DNA of 64,000 nucleotides from Mycobacteroides abscessus ATCC 19977 (lineage in GTDB: Bacteria; Actinomycetota; Actinomycetes; Mycobacteriales; Mycobacteriaceae), in contig NC_010397.1 of NCBI RefSeq assembly GCF_000069185.1, positions 1,736,001 through 1,800,000 on the forward strand, given 5' to 3'. Position 1 is the first letter of the stretch. Every line of letters starts with the position of its first letter. A program made the translations under genes and the position numbers. Shown piece by piece: positions 18,373 to 26,323 of this stretch. Below the pieces are notes generated by a model, which ran no database searches, was not told the DNA's origin, and saw only the letters and a program-made list of their open reading frames with translations.

Positions 18373-18416
18373 GGGGCGGTAGCTCAGTTGGTTAGAGCCG
18401 TGGACTCATAATCCGT
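18373..18416 (+). tRNA. 5' half of elongator tRNA-Met (CAT), interrupted by prophage
   Basis: Acceptor strand GGGGCGG (18373-18379), TA, D arm GCTC/GAGC (18382-18398) and anticodon loop CTCATAA with CAT at 18407-18409 are present. The anticodon stem GTGGA/TCCGT pairs only with two G-T wobbles at its outer end, and no T arm (TTCRA), no acceptor 3' strand and no CCA follow. The gene is therefore cut in or just after the anticodon arm. The 3' half should be at the right prophage end, outside the window. Confidence 0.85.
18402..18414 (+). other. Probable attL core in tRNA-Met anticodon arm
   Basis: GGACTCATAATCC is the perfectly paired part of the anticodon arm, and tRNA identity is lost just after it. 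Anticodon loops are common crossover sites for tyrosine integrases, and the integrase gene starts about 135 bases away. The exact core needs attR or an empty site for comparison; the boundaries given are inferred. Confidence 0.65.
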
Positions 18417-18505
18417 TGGATGGGGTAGAATGAAGTGCAGATACTTGTCAAATCGCCTGGCAGAAGCCATATTGACGAAGTGTGCTAGGCCATGATGGGC
18501 CCTAC

Positions 18506-18529
18506 GTAGGCTACAGTGTAGGCTACAGT
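18506..18529 (+). repeat. Tandem 12-mer upstream of integrase
   Basis: GTAGGCTACAGT is present twice in perfect tandem (18506-18517 and 18518-18529), 22 bases before the integrase start and between it and attL. The place fits integrase arm-type sites or an int-promoter operator; which one cannot be told from sequence. Confidence 0.6.
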
Positions 18530-18550
18530 GGCGGACGAAGGAGTTTGCTG

Positions 18551-19801
18551 ATGGAGCAAACGGAGCGAGTAAAGAAGCGCCCCGCCTGTAAGTGCAAGCA
18601 CGTCTACTTCGCACACCCCAATGAGGGCCCATGCAATCAATGCGGCGACTGCCCGAAGTATCGCGAACGTGAGCGGCGTGAGCGCGGCGAGGGCGGCCTC
18701 TTCCAACGTGCCGACGGGATGTGGGTCGGGTCGGTGGAAGTCCCCTCCGAAGATGGATTGCGCCGCCGCCAGACTGTATCCGCGAAAGACAAGGGTGTGG
18801 CGCTGGACAAACTGCGAGACCTGCGGAGCGCCATCCGATCCGGTAAATCCCCAACCTCATCGAAGGTTCACCTCGAACAGTGGCTTAACCACTGGCTCGA
18901 AACCATCCAGAAGCCCCGCGTCCGGCCAACGACCTATAAGTACTACGAGACCACTGTTCGGCTGTACATTCTCCCATTCATTGATGGACGCACACAGCTA
19001 GGCAAGCTCACCCCAGCGCAAGTGCGCAAGATGATCGCCAAGAACGGAACACGTAACGCACAGAAGGCCCACCAAACCCTCGTCAAAGCATTGGGTGATG
19101 CGATGGACGAAGGCATGCTGGACAAGAACGTTGCCGCAGTTGTCGACAAACCCAAGCATGTCGCCATCGAGCGCCAGCCATTCACGTTCGATGAGGCCCG
19201 CCAGATCATCGCCACCGCGATCAAACGCAACGACCCATGGGCCACGATGTGGGCGGCCATGTTCTTCACCGGGGCCCGCCAAGGCGAGATCATCGGCATG
19301 GAATGGGACCGCTGCGACCTTGAGAAAGGACTGTTCGACTTCTCCTGGCAGCTCCAACAACTCCCGCCCGAACTCCCCAGAGGATTCAAGCACCGCCCCT
19401 GCCATCTCTCCCTGGCGTGGACGAAGCCGAAGACGAAAGCCGGTGCCCGCGTGGCCCCCATGACTAAACCGCTACAGGCGATCATGGAGGCGTACGCCAA
19501 AACGGACACGGGTCCGAATCCACATGGGCTTGTGTGGCGCCACCCGGACGGACACCCGATCTCACCGACAGATGCATCCGATGCGTGGCGCGCGCTAGTG
19601 AAAGCCGCCGACGTCCCATACCGATCGATGCACTCAGCGCGGCATACAACCGCCACTCTGCTCAACAATGCTGGCGTCAGCCAGGAGACCCGCATGAAGG
19701 TAGTCGGCCATTCATCGGCGGTGGCCCAGCAGATCTACGTACACGTCGACCACGAACCTGCCAGGGCAGCGCTTTCTAACCTCAACGAGCTGCTGAGCTA
19801 A
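18551..19801 (+). CDS. int: Tyrosine integrase
   Basis: A 416-residue site-specific recombinase that integrates and, with a directionality factor, excises the prophage. Catalytic residues are visible: R243 (in GARQGE), H361 and R364 (HSAR), H387 (VVGHSS) and nucleophile Y396 (QQIYVHV). A SAM-like core-binding domain spans about 105-195. The extreme N terminus has an uncommon Cys cluster (C13, C15, C28, C31, C34) before the arm-binding domain, like a small zinc ribbon. I chose ATG 18551, with GGAG eight bases upstream, over ATG 18482, which would overlap the tandem repeat. Confidence 0.95.
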   Translation: MEQTERVKKRPACKCKHVYFAHPNEGPCNQCGDCPKYRERERRERGEGGLFQRADGMWVGSVEVPSEDGLRRRQTVSAKDKGVALDKLRDLRSAIRSGKSPTSSKVHLEQWLNHWLETIQKPRVRPTTYKYYETTVRLYILPFIDGRTQLGKLTPAQVRKMIAKNGTRNAQKAHQTLVKALGDAMDEGMLDKNVAAVVDKPKHVAIERQPFTFDEARQIIATAIKRNDPWATMWAAMFFTGARQGEIIGMEWDRCDLEKGLFDFSWQLQQLPPELPRGFKHRPCHLSLAWTKPKTKAGARVAPMTKPLQAIMEAYAKTDTGPNPHGLVWRHPDGHPISPTDASDAWRALVKAADVPYRSMHSARHTTATLLNNAGVSQETRMKVVGHSSAVAQQIYVHVDHEPARAALSNLNELLS

Positions 19802-20568
19802 GGGCAGTTCGGGTAGATGGACATTGCGGTGCGTACGAACTCCACAGCCTGATCCAGAGGAGTATTCGTCTCCGCGCTGAGGGACTGCTGTACGAACTGC
19901 ACGGTGTTGCCCTGAGTGAGTAGTGAGCATGATTGCCGTGCGTTGTGGGTCATCCCGTCCGCATCGGTGATAGTCCAGCCCAGTGCCCGCATCTTGCTCA
20001 AGAACTTCTGGTCGTAGACGGCGGGCTGCACGGCGGCGGGTTTTGGGCAGTAGTGCTCGAGTGCCGCGGTCACGATGATCCGGGCTTTGTCGTACGGGTA
20101 GGCGGTCCGTTTTTCGGCGATAGTCATAGCCAGATCGACTATCTGCATGGACGGGTTGTCGCGGTGGGTGACGCAGGTGGCTTGCCCCATCTGAATAAGT
20201 GCCCCGCGGTTTACGTCCGAGACCGGGATTCCTTGGCTGAAGACATCCGCTAGGTATGCGTCATCGACGGGTGATTTCGGATCTGCCGCAACAACCTTCG
20301 GTGACTCGGCAACGACAGTGGTCGGCGGCGCAGTGGGTTTTGGGCTTTGGCCGAAGAAGACGTATGCGCCACCGGCAACCAATCCCGCGACCGCTGCTGT
20401 AGCGGCAAAGATGACTCCGCTGATCAACCAGTTGCGTCGGCGGGGATCGTCGTACGGTTCAGGCTCTTCAAGCTCTTCCGTCTCGGACCAGGCCGTGGGT
20501 GCGGTCTCTACAATACCGGTCTCAGCCAGTGCGGCAGGTGACACCATTGTCGGCTCTTGCTCTTCCAT
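19798..20568 (-). CDS. Membrane-anchored protein with two DUF732-like repeats
   Basis: A 256-residue protein: acidic Pro/Glu cytosolic N terminus, one membrane helix (about residues 45-68, GVIFAATAAVAGLVAGGAYVF region), then an extracytoplasmic part with two DUF732-type units (about 100-170 and 178-255). Each has the pattern of an aspartate-rich start, a central Cys and a C-terminal helix ending in a Cys-Pro pair. DUF732 is typical of mycobacterial secreted proteins of unknown role. The ATG at 20568 has a GGGAGGG site. It converges on int with 4 overlapping bases and is probably expressed in the lysogen. Confidence 0.8.
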   Translation of the reverse strand: MEEQEPTMVSPAALAETGIVETAPTAWSETEELEEPEPYDDPRRRNWLISGVIFAATAAVAGLVAGGAYVFFGQSPKPTAPPTTVVAESPKVVAADPKSPVDDAYLADVFSQGIPVSDVNRGALIQMGQATCVTHRDNPSMQIVDLAMTIAEKRTAYPYDKARIIVTAALEHYCPKPAAVQPAVYDQKFLSKMRALGWTITDADGMTHNARQSCSLLTQGNTVQFVQQSLSAETNTPLDQAVEFVRTAMSIYPNCP

Positions 20569-20663
20569 GAGCCCTCCCTTGACCTGCACATTCTACGACT
20601 TGGGCAGTATTCTGCGTGCCCATCTGAGAATCGGCCAGGACCATTCATATCTGCATACTTCAA

Positions 20664-20936
20664 CTATCCCGCCGACTTCGCCTGAGCCTCTAAGTAGTAG
20701 GTCAGGATGGCGCGTAGGTCAGCTGAATTACCTCCTGCCGCTGCGCGGGCAATTGCCGCACGCTGCGGTTCTGCGCACCAGTTCGCGTATTCCATAGCCA
20801 TCTTCCATGTCGGGAAGATGGACCCGCCGGTAATGCAACCCACTTTGGGCAAGTAATGTTTCACGACCCAAGGGAATCTGGGATGGGGCTTGTGAGATAC
20901 CGTCCATCGCTCTGTGTCGCCGTAGCAATCAGTCAT
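20664..20936 (-). CDS. Small unknown prophage protein
   Basis: A 90-residue protein not recognised. It has several aromatic residues (WVVKHYLPK, FPTWKMAMEYANW) and a short Ala-rich helical C terminus. It lies between two other minus-strand lysogeny-region genes with no overlap, so separate expression is possible. ATG 20936 is the only good start. Confidence 0.6.
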   Translation of the reverse strand: MTDCYGDTERWTVSHKPHPRFPWVVKHYLPKVGCITGGSIFPTWKMAMEYANWCAEPQRAAIARAAAGGNSADLRAILTYYLEAQAKSAG

Positions 20937-20974
20937 CCCTCAATTATCCGCCGTTTCAACCGAAGTCGCGGTGT

Positions 20975-22072
20975 CTAGACGGCCACCACTTGCTTCCGTT
21001 TCTTCAACGCCAGAGTGCGTTTCTCAACAATGAACCAGCTCATTGCCGCCAGCGGCAGGGTTAGCAAGGTCGCCAAAACGAAGAAGGGGAACACCCCGAG
21101 TGTTCCGAGGCCGATGATGACGAGTAGCTGTTGGATGGGGAAGGCGTAGATGTACACCCCGTAGGAGAGGTCGTTGCGCAGGTTCGGGCGTTTGAGCATA
21201 GCGCCGGACGCTATGACGAGGTACGCCAAAGGGATTGCTGCCAACACCCGATAATTCGGTAGCAGCCCGGAGATAAGCACCACTCCTGCCGCTAGTGCGA
21301 TGAGCGACCAGCGGGCGGGAATCTTGTCCTGGTACTGGTAGATCAACGCCCCAGCCGCGAACATCACCGCGAACCGGGTAACCATCTGGGGGATGGTCTG
21401 CATCGCGAACGCCGGATACCCGAACACCGCCGTCCCACACAGGGCGAGGACGAAAGCTACAGGGATAGTCGAGCGGTATTTCAGTAGTCCCGTGACACCG
21501 AGGATGGCGACGAAGATGTAGCAGCCCATCTCAAAGGTGAGGGTCCACAAAGACCCATTCCACACCCCTGGCCACGGCACATCCTGAGGTGTCCCACCAA
21601 TACCGGGATAGAACGGGTTCAGCAGGCCGCCGTTGATGATGTAGGCGACCGCCGACATGGGGCTGGGCATCGTCCCATGCTTGATCCACACACTTACCGG
21701 TGCGATCACAAACGCGGTGATCAGTAGGCACACCCACAACCCGGGAAAGATCCGCAGGCAGCGGGCGGTGAAGTACGTCTTCGGATTGGGGTGCCGCATC
21801 CAACTGGACGTGATCAGAAACCCCGATACCGCGAAGAACCCATCCACCCCCACTTGCGAGAGCAATTGCGTGATCGGCCTGGCGGGGATCTCATGGCCAG
21901 TCAGTGGCCAGGTGTGCCACAGGATCACAGAGGTGGCCAGGATTAGTCGCCATGCGTTGAGCGCGTTGTTGCGTGGGTCGAATACGCGTCCGAGCACTTC
22001 CCCTCCAGGGCTTGGTGATTGGACGATACGCCGCTTCAAGATCGCACGCAGGAGATTCCCAGCTTCGGGCAT
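20975..22072 (-). CDS. Acyltransferase-3 family membrane protein
   Basis: A 365-residue integral membrane O-acyltransferase with about ten helices. The family motif NAWRLILATSVILWHTWP (the catalytic histidine lies in LWH, near residue 48) and the GVDGFFAVSGFLI block are present. Such enzymes acetylate or acylate cell-surface sugars. In prophages they commonly modify the host envelope and can alter phage adsorption. I prefer the ATG at 22072 (MPEAG) to the one at 22096; both lie inside a 12-bp inverted repeat. Confidence 0.85.
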   Translation of the reverse strand: MPEAGNLLRAILKRRIVQSPSPGGEVLGRVFDPRNNALNAWRLILATSVILWHTWPLTGHEIPARPITQLLSQVGVDGFFAVSGFLITSSWMRHPNPKTYFTARCLRIFPGLWVCLLITAFVIAPVSVWIKHGTMPSPMSAVAYIINGGLLNPFYPGIGGTPQDVPWPGVWNGSLWTLTFEMGCYIFVAILGVTGLLKYRSTIPVAFVLALCGTAVFGYPAFAMQTIPQMVTRFAVMFAAGALIYQYQDKIPARWSLIALAAGVVLISGLLPNYRVLAAIPLAYLVIASGAMLKRPNLRNDLSYGVYIYAFPIQQLLVIIGLGTLGVFPFFVLATLLTLPLAAMSWFIVEKRTLALKKRKQVVAV

Positions 22073-22097
22073 GATTACTACGTTTGTAGTGATCATG
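22070..22097. promoter_or_regulatory. 12-bp inverted repeat over the acyltransferase start
   Basis: CATGATTACTAC (22070-22081) and GTAGTGATCATG (22086-22097) are complementary at 11 of 12 positions around GTTT. The dyad covers both candidate start codons of the minus-strand acyltransferase gene, so it may act as an operator or as an mRNA hairpin that hides the start. Confidence 0.55.
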
Positions 22098-22215
22098 CGG
22101 ATTCATCTGTCCGTAATGCCAACGACCCCTTCCATTCAACTAGCAGTCCGGTGTAACCTACGTCACACCACCTCGGGGGTGGCTCAAATCCCATATCGCA
22201 CAAAGGCTTTCGGCG

Positions 22216-22944
22216 ATGCATGCTGCCCTCATCATCTTCACTATCACCACCATCGCATGGTCGCTGTGGGTACGAAGACTCACGTGGCAATGCAAAATGG
22301 AAGTTGCCGCAAGCATTAACCTCGTTTTGCAGGCCGGGGCCGTGGTCTTAATGAGCCCGTGGGCATCCGAGGTGGTCGGCCTACGCCTGTACAGCCTGAC
22401 GGGCCAGCACAACCTAGAGGACTTACTGGGCCACGACTTATATGTGATCGCTGCGAGCTCGGTGGTTTACCACCTCATTTTGAGGCTCGATCAGCGCCAG
22501 ATGGCTATCCGGTTTAAGACTCATGTCGAGCTGCCTGCGACGATATGCCTGCCCTTGATGTACGCCACGTTCACCGCTGGCGCCGGTACTGAAATCTATC
22601 GGCGTGACTTTTTCCGGGTGCCGTGCGACTTCTGGCTGGCGTCCTACTGGTTCATCATGTGCGGCACCACCGCCTACCTGCTCGTCTACAGCGTTCTAGC
22701 ACTGGTGCCCATGCTGCAAGCGCACGCCCGTCTCGCCCGCCTGTACCTCGTCGCCAGTGGGGCTGGAATAGGGGCTTGCGCGGCCCGGCTAGTCACCGCA
22801 GTGCTGCCCGATCACCTTCAGGACACGTTCACGGCTTCGATCATCGTGTGGTTTCTAGCCTGCTCATGTGGGGCGGCCTTCGCCCTCATCTCTGGCTATT
22901 CCTGGCTTCAGCGGCAGCGGGCCCTCATAGGGGCGGCCCCTTAG
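22216..22944 (+). CDS. Polytopic membrane protein of the lysogeny region
   Basis: A 242-residue protein with about seven hydrophobic segments, beginning right at the N terminus (AALIIFTITTIAWSLWV). The topology resembles the seven-helix modules found in some actinobacterial regulators, but no soluble effector domain follows. Family not recognised. It is divergent from the acyltransferase gene and converges on the repressor gene with 20 overlapping bases. Expression in the lysogen, and a role in exclusion or surface change, are inference. Confidence 0.65.
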   Translation: MHAALIIFTITTIAWSLWVRRLTWQCKMEVAASINLVLQAGAVVLMSPWASEVVGLRLYSLTGQHNLEDLLGHDLYVIAASSVVYHLILRLDQRQMAIRFKTHVELPATICLPLMYATFTAGAGTEIYRRDFFRVPCDFWLASYWFIMCGTTAYLLVYSVLALVPMLQAHARLARLYLVASGAGIGACAARLVTAVLPDHLQDTFTASIIVWFLACSCGAAFALISGYSWLQRQRALIGAAP

Positions 22945-23323
22945 GGTCATAGGCGTCACGATGAGGGAAAGAACCGCCACCCATTCGCCGCTGGACCTCC
23001 GCGAGCAGTTCCATGTCGCTCGCATCACGGATGGACCCCGCTGTGCCGATTGGAGTGGGGGAACCGCCCGTGAGGATGTCGATAGCCGAACCTGGTTCCC
23101 ATCGCAGTGCCGCGTCGAGCATGCGGAGAGTGGAGCCACGGGGGCGAGGCTTAGTCCCGTCGTTGTTTTCAATGCGGGACTGAATCACATCCGACGGGCC
23201 GCCCGCCTCCTGCACCTCCGCCTGGCTCAACTTCAGTTCCTCACGCCGGGCACGAACCATTCGCCCGAGCCTCCCCCACTGCTCGCCTGTGGCCTTCGTC
23301 GCCTCCGTCATGCCCATAATCAT
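22925..23323 (-). CDS. Immunity repressor-like XRE HTH protein
   Basis: A protein of about 132 residues with an N-terminal XRE helix-turn-helix (LGRMVRARREELKLSQAEVQ, then SRIEN). Placed divergently from a Cro-like gene at the expected spot between lysogeny and early genes, it is the best candidate for the prophage repressor. It lacks a RecA-cleavable C-terminal domain. The start is probably the ATG at 23323, six bases after a possible -10 AATATT, which would make it leaderless; ATG 23311 is an alternative. Confidence 0.8.
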   Translation of the reverse strand: MIMGMTEATKATGEQWGRLGRMVRARREELKLSQAEVQEAGGPSDVIQSRIENNDGTKPRPRGSTLRMLDAALRWEPGSAIDILTGGSPTPIGTAGSIRDASDMELLAEVQRRMGGGSFPHRDAYDPKGPPL

Positions 23324-23345
23324 CCGGAAAATATTCGGCAAACAC
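23324..23345 (-). promoter_or_regulatory. Operator and -10 region of the repressor promoter
   Basis: On the minus strand TGTTTGCCG (complement of 23336-23344) abuts a -10-like AATATT that ends six bases before the ATG at 23323. The same TGTTTGCCG precedes the -10 of the divergent Cro-like gene in the same relation. The two thus look like copies of one operator. Confidence 0.6.
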
Positions 23346-23441
23346 AACCCGCGTTGGGCTAACAACCGGCATGTAATTCACGGCTTCACCTGCCAGAACC
23401 GGACTATTCGCACTGGTCTACAACATTTCCCGAACAAAGCC

Positions 23442-23477
23442 TTGTAATGCCCAGATGTTTGCCGTATGTTGGGACAC
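23442..23477 (+). promoter_or_regulatory. Early rightward promoter with operator
   Basis: TTGTAA (23442-23447) and TATGTT (23465-23470) are 17 bases apart and form a SigA-like promoter. TGTTTGCCG (23456-23464) sits directly on the upstream edge of the -10 box. The -10 is 7 bases before the ATG at 23478, giving a leaderless or almost leaderless transcript. Confidence 0.65.
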
Positions 23478-23798
23478 ATGCCAACGGGTGCCAAACTCTC
23501 ACAAGCCAGGGGTGATGACCGCCCGCTGCGGACCCCACCCCACGTGCCCATCGGCGCTCTACGTCTGGTCGCAGATATCACCCTCGATGAGCTCGCGGTA
23601 GGGATCGCCGAGATCTTGACCGTGAAGCAAGGGCGCGAGGCGACACCCCCGAGTCGAGGAACACTGTCCGCCATTGAGTCCGGGCGGCGCGGCGCATCGG
23701 CAGAGCTCCTGTCTGCCATCGAGGAGTTCTTCCAACTGCCCGCCGGAACGATCACAACTACTTACCGCCCGCGCCCCAAGGCGCGATTCGCCGCTTAA
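23478..23798 (+). CDS. Cro-like XRE HTH protein
   Basis: A 106-residue protein with a helix-turn-helix region (LDELAVGIAE then GTLSAIESGRRGAS) of the XRE type. It is the first gene of the rightward early operon, divergent from the repressor gene, as Cro is in lambda-like phages. I chose ATG 23478 because the upstream ATG at 23466 lies inside the proposed -10 box. Confidence 0.8.
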   Translation: MPTGAKLSQARGDDRPLRTPPHVPIGALRLVADITLDELAVGIAEILTVKQGREATPPSRGTLSAIESGRRGASAELLSAIEEFFQLPAGTITTTYRPRPKARFAA

Positions 23799-23805
23799 CG
23801 AAAAG

Positions 23806-23832
23806 GCCCCCACCCGGTCCAGGGGTGAGGGC
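23806..23832 (+). terminator. GC-rich hairpin after the Cro-like gene
   Basis: GCCCCCACCC (23806-23815) pairs with GGGTGAGGGC (23823-23832) with one mismatch and a 7-base loop. No T tract follows, so it is more likely an attenuator or mRNA stabiliser than a full terminator; it lies 25 bases before the antirepressor start. Confidence 0.5.
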
Positions 23833-23856
23833 GCCGACAACCGAAAGAGGATCGGA

Positions 23857-24663
23857 ATGTCAGACATCCAGAATATCAACACTGAGCTGGTCTTCATGGG
23901 AGACAACGGCGAGCCGTTCACAACGTCGATGGTGGTTGCCGCCGAAACCGAGAATGAGCATGCGTCGGTCATAAAGACCGTGCGCAAGCACCTATCTGAT
24001 CTAAATGAGGTCGGAAGGGTGCGATTTGAAATCCAACCCTTCGAAACTGCGGGTGGGACACAGCGCCGCGAGGTTGCCCAACTTGACGAGCCTGCCGCCG
24101 CACTGCTGATCACCAACCTCAAGGGCAGTCCGGTCGTGTGGGACTTCCGCAAGCGGCTGGTCGCTGGGTTCTATGCCATGCGGCAAAAGCTCGCCGAGCG
24201 TTCCGCCGCGCACCCACTGCAGGGACCGGAACTACTAGCCGCAGCAGTACTCGAATCGCAGAAGATGATCGAGCAGCGCGACGCCCGCATTCACCAGCTG
24301 GAGCAGAAGGCGATCGAGGCGGCGCCGAAGGTGTCCTATGTAGACACCTATGTCACGGACGCCGACCTGCTGTCCGTCTCCACGGTTGCGTCCACGAATA
24401 GCGTCACTGAGAAGTGGCTACGAGAACTCCTGATCGCCAAGGACTGGATCTACAGCCAGCAGGACTCCAGATGGTCAGAGAAGAAGCAACAGAAGGTCAT
24501 CCGCAACCGGTACTCAGAGAAGGCCGACAAAAAGCGCTACTTCCGCCGCGTTGAGGTGCATGAGGCCCCCCGGTTCCGCGGCTCCGAGGTTATGCACACA
24601 TTAAAGATCACGCCGCAGGGTGCCGAGGCCATCGCCCGGTTGATCGCGCGAGAGGCGGCATAG
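23857..24663 (+). CDS. Phage antirepressor: Rha-like N domain with KilA-C-type C domain
   Basis: A 268-residue protein. The N-terminal part (about 1-100) has Rha-family features (SMVVAAETENEHASVIKTVR, NLKGSPVVWDFRKRLVAGF), and the C-terminal part (about 155-268) resembles the ANT/KilA-C domain that ends many antirepressors. A coiled region around residues 128-145 links them. Such proteins inactivate repressors or redirect early transcription. The ATG at 23857 has an AAAGAGG site. Gene order right after Cro supports the role. Confidence 0.82.
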   Translation: MSDIQNINTELVFMGDNGEPFTTSMVVAAETENEHASVIKTVRKHLSDLNEVGRVRFEIQPFETAGGTQRREVAQLDEPAAALLITNLKGSPVVWDFRKRLVAGFYAMRQKLAERSAAHPLQGPELLAAAVLESQKMIEQRDARIHQLEQKAIEAAPKVSYVDTYVTDADLLSVSTVASTNSVTEKWLRELLIAKDWIYSQQDSRWSEKKQQKVIRNRYSEKADKKRYFRRVEVHEAPRFRGSEVMHTLKITPQGAEAIARLIAREAA

Positions 24664-24998
24664 TGTCCGGGCCACCGGGCATCGCCCGGATATCAGCCCT
24701 CGGATGTAGTACCGGATCTGAGGATCGGATCGACAAGGTGATCCGCGCGGCGCACAAGGCGCTTGCCGAATCGGGCGTGTCGATGTCGCCACGCAAGGTC
24801 AGCAAGATCGTTCGAAGGTTCGGCATGAACGCCCGAAAGCGCGGCGTCAGCTTCCATGAGTACTTGTCAGCAGAGGCGAATCTATCACCGGCACAACAGC
24901 GTTACCTGGCGGCCAACCCTGACCTACAGATAGTCATCGCGTACGCCGATCCCACCGGAGAGACCGCAGTAAACAACGTTATGCGAGGGAGAGGGTAG
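24663..24998 (+). CDS. Unknown early protein, basic
   Basis: A 111-residue protein with a basic, possibly DNA-binding middle (SPRKVSKIVRRFGMNARKRG). Family not recognised. Its GTG start shares one base with the antirepressor stop (TAGTG), and its stop shares a base with the next start, so the three genes are translationally coupled. Confidence 0.7.
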   Translation: MSGPPGIARISALGCSTGSEDRIDKVIRAAHKALAESGVSMSPRKVSKIVRRFGMNARKRGVSFHEYLSAEANLSPAQQRYLAANPDLQIVIAYADPTGETAVNNVMRGRG

Positions 24999-25390
24999 TG
25001 AAGGGTCACGTGAAGCGCACACTGGAAGTGCTGGAGGCGCTGGGGTTCACGCGCGAAGACGACATGTTCGGGCGGCGCAAGTGGACTTTCCATCATTCAT
25101 TCGCCCCCGACGAACAGCTGAAAGTATGGGAGGGCCAATCCGAGGCGGCATGCATAGCCGTGCAACAGAAGGCGCATGCCATTTCCGAAACCGGATCTTC
25201 CGGCCCATCCATGCCGAAAACCGTTGGGCGGCGCAAGCATCGCGTCAAAGCGGCGTCATCGGGGCCGACCATCATGGAACTTGCTCGACAGGACCGTGAA
25301 GCCGCGCGCAAGGAACGGGACGCTGCACGGATCGAGGCGCGCCACGATCGCGAGATCAAGTCGCTAATGCAACCCGGTTGGGGGAGGTGA
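24998..25390 (+). CDS. Unknown early protein with charged C-terminal helix
   Basis: A 130-residue protein. The N-terminal 55 residues could fold as a small mixed domain; the C terminus (about 90-125) is a highly charged Arg/Glu/Ala helix typical of coiled coils. Not recognised. It starts with GTG in TAGTG overlap with the previous gene. Confidence 0.7.
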   Translation: MKGHVKRTLEVLEALGFTREDDMFGRRKWTFHHSFAPDEQLKVWEGQSEAACIAVQQKAHAISETGSSGPSMPKTVGRRKHRVKAASSGPTIMELARQDREAARKERDAARIEARHDREIKSLMQPGWGR

Positions 25391-25394
25391 CGGC

Positions 25395-25637
25395 ATGAGC
25401 ATCTCTGAATCCCGCCTACGGGAGATTGTTCGACAAGAGATAGAGCGGTCAGCCGGCGGTGCGCTACCCGCAGATGAGGCAGCCAAGTATTGCGGCATCT
25501 CGAGGTCAACACTCGATAGGCATCGGCAGGCTGGACACGTGCTGCCGCGTCACCCCGGAAGCCGACCCGTCTACCTCATCTCTGAGCTCAACCGATTTCT
25601 TGAAGACCTGCCGTCAGAACCCAAGGGGGCGGCATGA
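25395..25637 (+). CDS. Excisionase-like HTH protein
   Basis: An 80-residue protein with a MerR/excisionase-type winged helix: LPADEAAKYCGISRSTLDRHRQAG followed by a wing leading to a RPVYLISELNRFL helix. It is in the right size class for a recombination directionality factor that works with the integrase, but similar HTH proteins can also be transcription factors. It sits five bases after the previous gene. Confidence 0.7.
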   Translation: MSISESRLREIVRQEIERSAGGALPADEAAKYCGISRSTLDRHRQAGHVLPRHPGSRPVYLISELNRFLEDLPSEPKGAA

Positions 25638-26323
25638 CGACAAAGGGTGTGCCGACACCATTGGGTGTTCGCGTCCGCACGCTACGTAAACAGCGTGGGT
25701 GGAGTGCGCAGAAGTTGTCCGATGAGACTGGCGGCTCGGTAACCCGTTGCGTGATTGCGGATTTGGAACTAGGCCGTAAAAAAGATCTATCACTAACCGC
25801 GGGAGCGGCTATCGCCTCCGCGTTTGGGATGAGCGTAGATCAGCTGATCTACTACGCCGTACCTGCGGGGGCGTATGCGGCCGCGCGGGAAATCGTGGAT
25901 ACAAAGCTCCGACTGGAATCAATTCTCGCCCTCAAGGCTGTTGCTGTTTGGCCGAAAGAGCCGTGGCCGCCACCCGATCCAGCTTCATCAGCATCAATAG
26001 CCGACGGCCTAGCCGAGTACGGACGCAGTGAAAGTGTGTCTAGTGACTGGCTTGCGGTTCCAGAAGCGCCCCTGAGGCGTATCAAGGCTCTCCTACAGCG
26101 CAGCGTTCGCGCACTGAATGAGGCAACCAGCGACGGCTCCACGGTGGGTAGGAACTACTGGAAGGGCGCGCATGACAGCCTGCGACAAGTGCTACTTGGT
26201 CTCGGTCTATCACACATAGACATCGCCGCAGTGGAAGAAGATTCTTACCCCGCACGTCAGGCACAGCGACGCGCGTTCGATGAGTTGCGAGAACTAGACG
26301 AAGAGATCGGCCTGGAGCCATGA
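25634..26323 (+). CDS. XRE-family HTH protein with long C-terminal region
   Basis: A 229-residue protein. Residues 8-75 are an XRE helix-turn-helix (LGVRVRTLRKQRGWSAQKLS, then the ADLELGRKK turn). The remaining 150 residues are unrecognised, rich in Ala and charged residues, and could be a ligand or protein-binding domain. The start overlaps the previous stop by four bases. A second regulator so near Cro and the antirepressor suggests a layered lysis-lysogeny control. Confidence 0.78.
   Translation: MTTKGVPTPLGVRVRTLRKQRGWSAQKLSDETGGSVTRCVIADLELGRKKDLSLTAGAAIASAFGMSVDQLIYYAVPAGAYAAAREIVDTKLRLESILALKAVAVWPKEPWPPPDPASSASIADGLAEYGRSESVSSDWLAVPEAPLRRIKALLQRSVRALNEATSDGSTVGRNYWKGAHDSLRQVLLGLGLSHIDIAAVEEDSYPARQAQRRAFDELRELDEEIGLEP

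Noticed and set aside
18373..18450. Complete tRNA-Met with unusual variable and T arms
   Set aside because: No TTCRA loop, no acceptor complement to GGGGCGG and no CCA in the following bases, so the tRNA is truncated.
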